DNA of 64,000 nt from JAJPHU01 sp035553375 (GTDB lineage: Bacteria; Planctomycetota; Planctomycetia; Gemmatales; Gemmataceae). The notes beneath the pieces are model-generated. The model ran no database searches. It was not told the DNA's origin and was given only the letters and a program-made list of their open reading frames with translations. Where the stretch lies: NCBI GenBank assembly GCA_035553375.1, contig DATNCY010000370.1:1-64000 (forward strand), written 5' to 3'. Shown piece after piece: positions 1-7,669 of the stretch. The number at the start of each line of letters is the position of its first letter. Within the stretch, counting starts at the first letter, position 1. The position numbers were made by a program, and so were the translations under genes.

Positions 1-1361
1 CCGTTGCCAGGGTGGGCACCCACCCCGACCTCGAATATGCCGGATGCACCGCCGGACCCGCCAGAGCCGCCGCCGCCGCCCTGGGCACCATTGCCGCTGA
101 GATAGTCGTTGTTCAGGCTGACGTTGCCCGTCCCCACCGCACACAAGCCGCCGCCATAGCCGTCGCCGCCGCTCCCCCCCTTGCCGCCAGCGCCACCGTT
201 GATGGACTCACCGTTGAGGCTAACGCCGTCGCCGCCGTTGCCGCCAAAGCCGCCAAAGGCGTAATTGTAGCGGAGGATGCTGCTGTTGAGGCTGACGTTG
301 CTCGCCGCCGTCGCAAACATGCCGCCGCCTTCGCCGCTGCCCCCGGTGCCGCCATCACCCCCGGAATAGCCGTTATTCTCCCTGGCCCCGAGTCCGCCGC
401 TGCCGCCATTGCCGCCGACACCACCATAGGCGTAATTGTTGTTGAGGGTGTCGTTGCTGAGGCTGATACTGCCTCCTCCCACGTACAAGCCCCCTCCCTG
501 GCCGCCACCGCCGCCACCGCCGCCACCGCCAGGGCCGCCGGGGCCGCCGCTCGTGACATTGGAACCCTTGCCGCCGCCACCGCCGGCGCCGCCGTGGGCT
601 TGATTGTAGCTGAGGGTGGCGTTATTCAAGCTGACAGTGCCCGCCGCCACATAGATGCCGCCGCCCCCGGCGTTGCCGCCGTTGCCGCCGTTGCCGCCCA
701 AGCGACCGCTAGCGCCGCCGCCACCCTGAGCAATGTTACTGCGAAAGGTATCGTTGCTCAGGCTGACGCTGCCCCCGGCCACGTACAAGCCGCCGCCGTA
801 AGCGTTCTGCCCATCCGTACCGGTCTTGCCCGCTTCGAGAAATCCGTCGAACCCAATGGCCTGGTTGTTTTTGACCGTCACGCCACTCAGATTCAGCTGG
901 CCCGAACTGTAGACTGCCCCGCCTTCCGCTGCAGCCTGTCCTAAAAAGAGATTTCCTTGCGCCACGCCGCCTTGCAGCGTCAGATCCTGGAGAGTCAACG
1001 ATCCGCCGCTGGCCACGTCGAACAGACGAAACTGCTCCGTGCTGCTGCTGTCACGCTCGATCGTGTCGCCGTTGCCGACGATGATGATGTTGGCGGTGAT
1101 GACAGGTAAGGCATTTCTCGTACCGGTGTAGAGTGAAGTGAAATCGAAGGTCGTGTTGGCGGCCAGAGTGATGGTGGTCGCGCCGCCGGAACTGTTGGCC
1201 GTATTGATGGCGTCGATCAGCTGGCCGGTTGTGCTAATCGCCGGCAGCGTGCGGTCCTCCAAGGCTTCCACCGTCAAGCGCATGCGGGATCGGCGGCTAC
1301 GCCGCCGAAGCTGCCGTGGAGATCGCCCCTTCCAGCGTTGACATAGCTCGTGTAACCACAT
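1..1361 (-). CDS. Gly-rich beta-helix-like exported protein with LEDRTLPA N-terminus (partial)
   Basis: The frame is open from an ATG at 1361 to the left edge of the window, about 453 codons, so the C-terminus is missing. A good Shine-Dalgarno GAGGAA lies 7-8 nt before the ATG. The N-terminus is strongly basic (about residues 9-28) and is followed by VEALEDRTLPA, a signature seen at the start of many large exported planctomycete proteins. Residues 45-160 read like the start of a right-handed beta-helix. After that come five repeats of about 45-60 residues. Each has a VSLSNDT-like rung followed by a long run of GGxGG and GGNGG. The very GC-rich plus strand opposite also stays open, but that is a by-product of the GGC/GCC repeats. 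A surface or extracellular role is inferred; the exact function is unknown. The style resembles PE_PGRS or polymorphic-membrane-protein repeats, without demonstrated homology. Confidence 0.85.
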   Translation of the reverse strand, partial: MWLHELCQRWKGRSPRQLRRRSRRSRMRLTVEALEDRTLPAISTTGQLIDAINTANSSGGATTITLAANTTFDFTSLYTGTRNALPVITANIIIVGNGDTIERDSSSTEQFRLFDVASGGSLTLQDLTLQGGVAQGNLFLGQAAAEGGAVYSSGQLNLSGVTVKNNQAIGFDGFLEAGKTGTDGQNAYGGGLYVAGGSVSLSNDTFRSNIAQGGGGASGRLGGNGGNGGNAGGGGIYVAAGTVSLNNATLSYNQAHGGAGGGGGKGSNVTSGGPGGPGGGGGGGGGGQGGGLYVGGGSISLSNDTLNNNYAYGGVGGNGGSGGLGARENNGYSGGDGGTGGSGEGGGMFATAASNVSLNSSILRYNYAFGGFGGNGGDGVSLNGESINGGAGGKGGSGGDGYGGGLCAVGTGNVSLNNDYLSGNGAQGGGGGSGGSGGASGIFEVGVGAHPGN

Positions 1362-1540
1362 GGCAGGTTTCCTCTTCGTTGACGAGGGAATGAAAGACCG
1401 CTTGTCTTCCACTTCAGAGTACGCCGGGTTAGGACACGGTTCGGCAGAGGGAACGCACGGGAAGAATGGTGTCAGGTGGGGATGCAATCGGCCGTTCAGG
1501 GCCGTAGCCTCTTGCCCGATGCGGCGGGCAGGACAGATTA

Positions 1541-1569
1541 TTTACATCGGAGCTTACCGAGAGTATGGT
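1541..1569 (+). promoter_or_regulatory. Predicted sigma70-type promoter for the first ECF/kinase pair
   Basis: TTTACA at 1541-1546 and TATGGT at 1564-1569 are separated by exactly 17 nt. They lie about 35 nt before the GTG start of the ECF sigma factor, in the 243-nt gap that separates it from the divergent Gly-rich protein gene. The match is to the general bacterial consensus only. No ECF-type autoregulatory promoter could be recognised with confidence. Confidence 0.4.
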
Positions 1570-1604
1570 AATATCGTCCCAACGCCGAAGAGGAGCGTGT
1601 CGCC

Positions 1605-2264
1605 GTGCCGATTCCATCAACCCATATCTCGCTGTTGTGCGAGTTGAGAGAGTGCGGACGCCGCGACGAGTCCTGGATGGTGTTCGACACCCGCTATCGC
1701 GGCGTGATTCTCGGCTGGTGTCTGCGCCGGGGGCTACCGCCGGAAGGTGCCGAGGACATGACGCAAGACATCTTACTGAAGCTGTTCCAACAGTTGCCGC
1801 AGTACCGCCACGACCCGGAGAAAGGGCATTTTCGCAGCTGGCTGAAGGTGTTCGTCAACAACGCCGTGACCGACTTCCGGCGGCGGCAGTCTCGTCGGCC
1901 CGACCGCGTCGGCGTCGGCGGCACGGCGTTCATGAAGCGGTTGAACGCGCTCGCCAGTCTCGAGGCGACGACTGAGCTGAGCAGCGCCCTCGAAGACCAG
2001 GCCCAAACGATCGCAGCCGAGATCCTTGACCGGGTCCGCGCGAAAGTGAAGGAGACGACCTGGCAAGCCTTTTATCAGAAGATGGTCGAGCAACGTCCGG
2101 CCGCGGAGGTGGCGGAGGGGCTGAACTTGAGTATCGCAACCGTCTACAAAGCGAACTACCGCGTCAAACAGATGCTGCTGGAGGAGTACCACCATGTCAA
2201 GTCGCCTCCCGGCGCCCCCTGCCCTCTGCCCAACTCCGCAGACCCTGGAGAAACTCCTACGTGA
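1605..2264 (+). CDS. ECF-type RNA polymerase sigma factor
   Basis: 219 aa. Region 2 is recognisable at about residues 40-90 (ILGWCLRRGLPPEGAEDMTQDI, then FRSWLKVFVNNAVTDFRRRQ), and region 4 near residues 145-200 ends in a helix-turn-helix (AAEVAEGLNLSIATVYKANY). There is no region 3, as expected for the ECF class. The start is GTG at 1605, supported by GAAGAGGAG about 9 nt upstream. Its last 71 nt overlap the following kinase gene, whose own strong ribosome-binding site lies inside this gene, so the two are probably translated together. Pairing of ECF factors with Ser/Thr kinases is established for planctomycetes; the target regulon is unknown. Confidence 0.9.
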   Translation: MPIPSTHISLLCELRECGRRDESWMVFDTRYRGVILGWCLRRGLPPEGAEDMTQDILLKLFQQLPQYRHDPEKGHFRSWLKVFVNNAVTDFRRRQSRRPDRVGVGGTAFMKRLNALASLEATTELSSALEDQAQTIAAEILDRVRAKVKETTWQAFYQKMVEQRPAAEVAEGLNLSIATVYKANYRVKQMLLEEYHHVKSPPGAPCPLPNSADPGETPT

Positions 2265-5076
2265 CGAGTTCGGATCGACGGAAGTCGGCCCTGTGGAAGA
2301 GCATGTCGGCGCCTGCGCCGACTGTCAGCGGGTGCTGGGTCAACTGGTCGGAAGTCTGCCCGACGCGCTGGTGCCCCCCACTCCGCCACGAAAGTGGGCT
2401 GCCGACGAAGATCCGCCAGCCTTGCCCGGCTATGAACCGCTGGGCCGCATCGACGCGGGAGGCATGGGCGTGGTGTGGCGCATCCACGACCTCCAGTTCG
2501 GACGCGACCTCGCGGTCAAGGTGATGGCGTCTTGGGGCTGCGTCTCGCGGCGGCTGATCGAGCGGTTTATCGCGGAGGCGCAAGTTTGCGCGCAGCTGAC
2601 TCACCCGTTCATCGTGCCTATCCACAGCATGGGGCGGCTGTCCGATGGCCGGCCGTACTACACCATGAAGCTGGTCGAGGGCCAAACGCTGGAGGCGTTA
2701 CTGGAAGGGGGGCCGGCGCCTGCGGAGCGGCGTTTGGAGTTCGTGCAGATCTTTGACCAGGTGTGCAAGGCGGTGGCCTTCGCCCACGGCCGGGGGGTGA
2801 TCCACCGCGACCTCAAGCCGGAAAACGTCATGGTCGGGGCGCATGCCGAGGTGCAATTGATGGACTGGGGCTTGGCCAAGGTGCTCGCCAGCGAAGGCCG
2901 CAGTCCCCGAGAAGGATCGGAATCGACACTGATTGAGCCAGAGTGGACGGTGGGTACGCGGACGCGGGCCGGCAGTGTGCTGGGGACAGCCGCCTACATG
3001 GCCCCGGAGCAGGCTCAGGGCCGGATCGAGGAGGTTGATCAACAGTCGGACGTGTTCGGCCTGGGAGGGATCCTGTGCCGGATCCTCACCGGCAAACCCC
3101 CTTACACCGGCCCCAATGCCGAGGCGATCCGGTCACGAGCGGCCGAAGCCGACCTGGGCGAGGCGCGGGCGCGGCTGCGCCGCTGCAACGCCGACCCGGA
3201 ATTGATCGGGCTGGCCGAGCGCTGCCTGGCGCCACGGAAGGTGGATCGTTTCGCCGATGCCGGCGCGCTGGCGGCGCAGCTGGCGGCGTACCAGGCGGGG
3301 GTGCAGGAGCGCTTGCGGCAGGTGGAGTTGGAACGGGTGGCGGCCCAGGCGGCAGCGACGGCAGAGCGGACCACGAGGCGCCGGACACGGGCTTTGGCGG
3401 TGGCGGTGGTGGTGCTGATGGCGTTGGCGGCCGGCGGCGGATTGTGGGCGCAGCACCAGGCGAACGAGCTTCACGCGGATAAGGTGCGCCAGGAGACCGC
3501 ACTCCGTCAGGAGGTGGCGGCGGACCTGGACCAGGCGATCCGCCTCCGCCAGGCTGGCCATTTCGACGCCAGCCGCCGGCTGCTGGAGCAGGCCAGGCAG
3601 CGTCCGACCGACGGTGGGCCGGACGATCTGCGGATCCAGGTGGAGCGGTGCCTGGCGGATACCGCCCTGGCCCAACGCCTGGACGACACCCGCCAACGCG
3701 CGTCCAACTGGGTGGAGGGGAAGTATGACTTCGCGGGTGCGGAGCAGGACTATGCGGCGGCGCTTGCTGAGTCGGGTCTGGGGCAGGAGGGCGAGGATCC
3801 ACGAGAAGTCGGAGCGCGGGTGCAGACCTGTGCGGTGCGGGCAGAGGTCGTGGCCGCCCTCGACGACTGGGCCGGCATTACAGGGGACGACGCGAGGCTT
3901 GTCTGGCTACTGGCCGTGAGCCGGGCCGCCGACCCGGACCCGGACCGAGACCATCTGCGCCAGCCCGAGCTGTGGCGCGACCGCGAGGCTCTGACACGTC
4001 TGGCGAAGAGTCCGGCAACCGCCCAACTGTCGCCGCAACTGACGGCAGCACTTGCCCGGGCCTTGATGCGCCACGACGGGGATGCGGTGCCGCTGCTGCG
4101 AGCGGCGCAGGAGCGGCACCCCGAAGACTTCTGGCTCAACGTCGGGCTGGGCCAGGCATTGTCCAAAGTGAAGCAGTGGGACGAGGTCGTCGCCTACTAC
4201 CGGACGGCATTGGCGCTTCGGCCCCGGTCCCCCCACCTGCACAACGACCTCGGTACTGCCCTGTACCGCAGGGGCCAGGTAGAGGCGGCCATCCACAACT
4301 ACGAAGCGGCCCTGCGACTCGACCCCAACCACGTCAAATCCCACTACAACCTCGGGCTCGCCCTAAACTCCCAGGGCCAGGTACGCGCGGCCTTGCGCCA
4401 GTTTGAAGAGGCCCTCCGCCTCAACCCCAACCTCGCCGAGGCCCACTGTAACCTGGGGATGATGCTGCAACGCCAGGGGCGCTACGCGGAGGCCCTGACC
4501 CATTTACAACAGGGCCACCAGCTAGGGAGCAAGCAGCGGGGCTGGCGCTCCCCTTCGGCCCAATGGGTTCGCTACGCCGAGCGCCTGGTGCGGTTGGACC
4601 GCAAACTCTCCGCTATATTGGTGGGGCAGGCACGACCCGTCGATGCGTACGAGCAACTGGAACTGGCCGGTGTGTGCAAGCACAAGAAGCTGTACACTGT
4701 CGCGGTGCGCTTCTACGCCGACGCCTTCGCCGCCCGGCCCCAGCTGGCCGACGGCAAACGCTACGGCGCCGCCTGTGCCGCCGCCCTCGCCGGCTGCGGG
4801 CAAGGCCAGGACACTGCCCACCTGAGCGACGTCGAAAAGGCCCGACTTCGCCGGCAAGCTCGGGAGTGGCTCGCCGCCGACCTGGCCCTGTGGACCAAGC
4901 AGGACACCCGCGATGGTAGCAGGGCGCAGAAGATCCTAAGCCCCTGGGTGAAAGATCCCAACCTGGCCGGTGTGCGGGATCCGGGAGCGCTGAACAAACT
5001 CTCCGAAGAAGAGAGGAGGGAGTGGCAAAGTCTGTGGCAACAACTCGATCGATATGTGGGGAAGGCCAGCAAGTAG
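2194..5076 (+). CDS. Zinc-finger anti-sigma / Ser-Thr protein kinase with TPR C-terminus
   Basis: 960 aa. From the N-terminus: a short anti-sigma-type zinc finger (H37, C41, C44); a Hanks-type kinase domain at about 80-370 with a Gly-rich loop GRIDAGGMGVVW, Lys109 in AVKVM, HRDLKPEN at 204-211, DWG at 224-226 in place of DFG, and APEQAQG; one membrane segment at about 400-418; then a linker and TPR repeats at about 650-800. The layout predicts a membrane kinase whose cytoplasmic zinc finger and kinase domain handle the co-encoded sigma factor while the TPR part faces the periplasm. The start is set by GGAGGAG 6 nt before the ATG, inside the sigma gene. DWG is common in planctomycete kinases and need not abolish activity. 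Partner and signal are inferred from context. Confidence 0.92.
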   Translation: MSSRLPAPPALCPTPQTLEKLLRDEFGSTEVGPVEEHVGACADCQRVLGQLVGSLPDALVPPTPPRKWAADEDPPALPGYEPLGRIDAGGMGVVWRIHDLQFGRDLAVKVMASWGCVSRRLIERFIAEAQVCAQLTHPFIVPIHSMGRLSDGRPYYTMKLVEGQTLEALLEGGPAPAERRLEFVQIFDQVCKAVAFAHGRGVIHRDLKPENVMVGAHAEVQLMDWGLAKVLASEGRSPREGSESTLIEPEWTVGTRTRAGSVLGTAAYMAPEQAQGRIEEVDQQSDVFGLGGILCRILTGKPPYTGPNAEAIRSRAAEADLGEARARLRRCNADPELIGLAERCLAPRKVDRFADAGALAAQLAAYQAGVQERLRQVELERVAAQAAATAERTTRRRTRALAVAVVVLMALAAGGGLWAQHQANELHADKVRQETALRQEVAADLDQAIRLRQAGHFDASRRLLEQARQRPTDGGPDDLRIQVERCLADTALAQRLDDTRQRASNWVEGKYDFAGAEQDYAAALAESGLGQEGEDPREVGARVQTCAVRAEVVAALDDWAGITGDDARLVWLLAVSRAADPDPDRDHLRQPELWRDREALTRLAKSPATAQLSPQLTAALARALMRHDGDAVPLLRAAQERHPEDFWLNVGLGQALSKVKQWDEVVAYYRTALALRPRSPHLHNDLGTALYRRGQVEAAIHNYEAALRLDPNHVKSHYNLGLALNSQGQVRAALRQFEEALRLNPNLAEAHCNLGMMLQRQGRYAEALTHLQQGHQLGSKQRGWRSPSAQWVRYAERLVRLDRKLSAILVGQARPVDAYEQLELAGVCKHKKLYTVAVRFYADAFAARPQLADGKRYGAACAAALAGCGQGQDTAHLSDVEKARLRRQAREWLAADLALWTKQDTRDGSRAQKILSPWVKDPNLAGVRDPGALNKLSEEERREWQSLWQQLDRYVGKASK

Positions 5077-5451
5077 ATCGGAATGGCAACTCTAGGTCAG
5101 TCACTGGACTACCCCGGTTCCCGACAACCCATCATACTCCACGAACCGCCGCACGACAGCCTGCGAGCCAATCTCGCATGAGTTGACAAGCGCCATTCGT
5201 TCAGGCGCAGCGCGTGAGTTGCTCGAAGGGTATCGGACCTGCCGCCCCCTTCCAGTGTCTCTCGACGTACACAACGGACGCGATACGCAATTGTTCACCG
5301 TTGGAATGGCTGCCCTTCATGTAGGAACTCGACTGGCTGAGGCGGCAGCAAGGATTCATCTACGAACACTCCCACCGAGACCATCTAAAGGCCCAACCAC
5401 AGCAAACACCCGCGCTGCGTCCCGGCGACCACCCAAAACCAGGTCGCGTGC
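5077..5451. other. Intergenic, nothing convincing
   Basis: This 375-nt gap lies between the convergent kinase gene and the degenerate planctomycete family gene. Short open frames exist on both strands but have no ribosome-binding site and no recognisable sequence. No clear hairpin terminator was found. Confidence 0.5.
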
Positions 5452-6078
5452 TCAACTCAGGCCCAGGCAGAGATCGACCACCCAGCACCCACGCACATGA
5501 GGGCCGGGGCCGCGCAGGTGTCCGAGGATGTCGAGGTCGGAGCAGCCTGCTTCCTCCAAGGCGTCGGCGAGGATGGGCAGGTGGTCAAACGCCCGACCTT
5601 CGTAGATGACCTGGGCGAGCTTCGGGATGGTGCCGTCGTTCCATCCGAGGAACCGGTGGTCGATGCGGGCCGGACGGAAGGGGTTGCCGAAGATGTCTGC
5701 AAGGCCCGAACGCTGACGTGCCCTCTCATTCGCTAACGCCACTTGTCTCACCATTTGTCGCTGCCGTCTTGTTGCATTCTGACTCTTGCAATCTGCGGAG
5801 ACGGCGGCAAGGATGGCCTTCTCCACCTGTTCTACGATGTCCTTCAACCACCGGAGGTCGATTTCAGTCACCCTATCCGCTGCCCACAAATGGTAATGCA
5901 GTAAACCGTCATGTGGGTAAGCGCCGATAGTGGATTGCCTAAATTGCCATACCTCGGTTCGAGTCGCCAGCCCATCTGCGAATCTTACACTTACTTCCAG
6001 GGCTGGTTGCCATCTAACATCTTCAACCATGTGCCAAATCCTACGGCAACAAGATGGCGCGTGATCCAAGAACTCCAC
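5452..6078 (-). CDS. Planctomycete paralogous-family protein, probably N-truncated
   Basis: 208 aa. It carries blocks familiar from a large uncharacterised Gemmata paralogous family: CCRRIWH near the N-terminus, FADGLAT, DIFGNPFRP in the middle, and a C-terminal block with LPILADALEEAGC and HVRGCWVVDL. Typical members have a longer start, with about 30 more residues between an EFL-type motif and CCRRIW. Here that part is collapsed to EFLDHAPSCCRRIW. The only start is GTG at 6078 with no good ribosome-binding site, and the first 88 nt overlap another minus-strand frame. It could be a working short member or a decaying copy. No function is known for the family. Confidence 0.55.
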   Translation of the reverse strand: MEFLDHAPSCCRRIWHMVEDVRWQPALEVSVRFADGLATRTEVWQFRQSTIGAYPHDGLLHYHLWAADRVTEIDLRWLKDIVEQVEKAILAAVSADCKSQNATRRQRQMVRQVALANERARQRSGLADIFGNPFRPARIDHRFLGWNDGTIPKLAQVIYEGRAFDHLPILADALEEAGCSDLDILGHLRGPGPHVRGCWVVDLCLGLS

Positions 6079-6278
6079 TTGGGCATGTATACGTCATCAG
6101 TGGTTCCAACTAATTCTGTCACATCGTCACCGATCTCCTCCTCACTCTGCGGCCTCATCGCAAACATCGAGTCAATAGCCGCGGATTCGACGGGTATCAT
6201 GTCTACCCGATTTTCCCCCAGGCTGATCGTGTCAGACAAAAGGCGACCGTCCTTATCATGCTGAACGGAGGCATGCAT
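5991..6278 (-). CDS. Small hypothetical protein (doubtful)
   Basis: 95 aa if translation starts at the ATG at 6278, which has AAGGAG 6 nt upstream, one of the better ribosome-binding sites in this area. The frame stays open further upstream to 6623 but would then run into the outer-membrane protein gene. The protein is acidic in the middle (EEEIGDDVTELVG) and not recognised. Its last 88 nt overlap the next minus-strand gene in a different frame, so one of the two may be a remnant. Base composition here is less GC-rich than the neighbours. Confidence 0.3.
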   Translation of the reverse strand: MHASVQHDKDGRLLSDTISLGENRVDMIPVESAAIDSMFAMRPQSEEEIGDDVTELVGTTDDVYMPKWSSWITRHLVAVGFGTWLKMLDGNQPWK

Positions 6279-6499
6279 AACATCTCCTTTTGTGAAGTGC
6301 GAGATGCGCACGAGAGAAGATGGGACGAGATGGGAAATATCGCCGAGGATACCAGCACAATCCAGTTCGATTGCCCGAGTCATGGACAGCTTGCGACAGG
6401 AAGACTTGGTCTCTAGGGTATCAACGGCGTTAACCGTCCAAGCGCTGATACAATCCCAAAACACTGCATAGATCAGCGGGACAGCGAACTGATTCCTAG

Positions 6500-7579
6500 T
6501 TAAAAATTCACCGCCGCTCGCAGGAAGACGCCGTTGGTGTAGAACTGGCCGCGCGAGTCGGCGCCACTCATTTGACCGACCGACCACCATTGCTCGAACT
6601 CGTAACCCGTCGAGAAACGCCAATTGCTAAGGCTCGGCGGCGTGTAGGATAGGCCGGCCTGCAAGTTGAACACCGGCACCGTCTGCGTCCTTCGCTCCAT
6701 GAAGTTGCCATTGATCGTACTGCCATCGAATTGCGCATCCCCTTCGCGGAAACGCTGCTGAATTTGACCGACAAGAACCGAGAGATCGGCGCGGCCGAAC
6801 AGATCCAAACCGGGAAGCAGACCAATGTGACGGCGAACGTCGATTCGCCCGTGCGGCCCCGCACCGTAGAAATTGTTGCTCGCTTGCAATGTCTGGGGTG
6901 CGCTGACGGCCCGATTGTCGAAATACACATCCGCCAGGGCCACACCGATACGCCCACTGATGTCCCAATGCGGCGCGAACGAATACGGCAGCGTGCCAAA
7001 ATCGAAGCCGATTTGATTCACATCAAGGCGCGAGCGCAGCGTGAAGGGCGTGCCGTCCAGACTGGTCGCATCACTTTGACCGCTGGCGGCGAAGCCGCGA
7101 TAATTGAACGCGAACAAGCCGAGCGCTTCGGGAATGTACCAACCGATCTCGAAACGCGGAGCGGCCGTCCAGTTCAACGACGAAGTCGGCGGCTGAACGG
7201 TCGATTCACCGCCACCGGGGAACATGGCCGGATGAGTCAGTGCCGCCTTGAGGTGCGGCTTCAAAATGTCCACTTCGACGTTGGCGAAGAGAGCCAACGG
7301 AACGGACGATAAACCGAACAGATCCCACCCGTCCGTGGGCGTGGCGACAGCGCCGGCAGGCGCAAACGGCGACGCCTGCGGAGGGGACGGAGGCGGCGGA
7401 ACAGGCGGAGGCGGAAGAGGCGCGGGGGCAGGCAAAGGAGTGGGCGTCCCAAGTGTCGGCGGCGGGAGGACGCTTTCGGGAATAGCCGTGAAAGCCTGCC
7501 CCCATATCGGCCGGATCGCTCCCAGAAGAACCGTGCCCAGCATTGTTACGATCAGCAGTCTTCGGGCCGTGGCTGTCAT
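6500..7579 (-). CDS. Lpg1974-like outer-membrane beta-barrel protein
   Basis: 359 aa from the ATG at 7579, chosen because GGGAGA lies 5-6 nt upstream and a classic signal peptide follows (RRLLIVTMLGTVLLGA, cleavage near WGQA). A Pro-rich linker (about residues 38-75) precedes alternating beta-strand sequence that ends in a terminal Phe (AAVNF), the usual signal of a barrel handled by the BAM machinery. Motifs such as PRFEIGWY, NYRGF, RLDVNQIGFDFG and the late FSTGYEFEQWW fit the Lpg1974/BBP7 porin-like group common in planctomycetes. It lies 90 nt downstream of the UbiD-family gene on the same strand, but the two roles are probably unrelated. Confidence 0.8.
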   Translation of the reverse strand: MTATARRLLIVTMLGTVLLGAIRPIWGQAFTAIPESVLPPPTLGTPTPLPAPAPLPPPPVPPPPSPPQASPFAPAGAVATPTDGWDLFGLSSVPLALFANVEVDILKPHLKAALTHPAMFPGGGESTVQPPTSSLNWTAAPRFEIGWYIPEALGLFAFNYRGFAASGQSDATSLDGTPFTLRSRLDVNQIGFDFGTLPYSFAPHWDISGRIGVALADVYFDNRAVSAPQTLQASNNFYGAGPHGRIDVRRHIGLLPGLDLFGRADLSVLVGQIQQRFREGDAQFDGSTINGNFMERRTQTVPVFNLQAGLSYTPPSLSNWRFSTGYEFEQWWSVGQMSGADSRGQFYTNGVFLRAAVNF

Positions 7580-7669
7580 GCCATTTCTCCCTTCGACCAT
7601 CCGAGCGTTGCCCGCGCCGGACGAAAGACGCCCACGCATAACCATGATAACGGTCGAGGTCAAGGCGAG

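Noticed and set aside
12..944. Long plus-strand open frame of Ala/Val-rich protein
   Set aside because: It is antisense to the GGC/GCC repeats of the Gly-rich beta-helix protein. The minus strand has a clear ribosome-binding site, a known N-terminal motif and ordered repeats.
3086..3802. Minus-strand Pro/Ala-rich open frame opposite the kinase
   Set aside because: A shadow of the GC-rich kinase and linker coding sequence, with no start signal.
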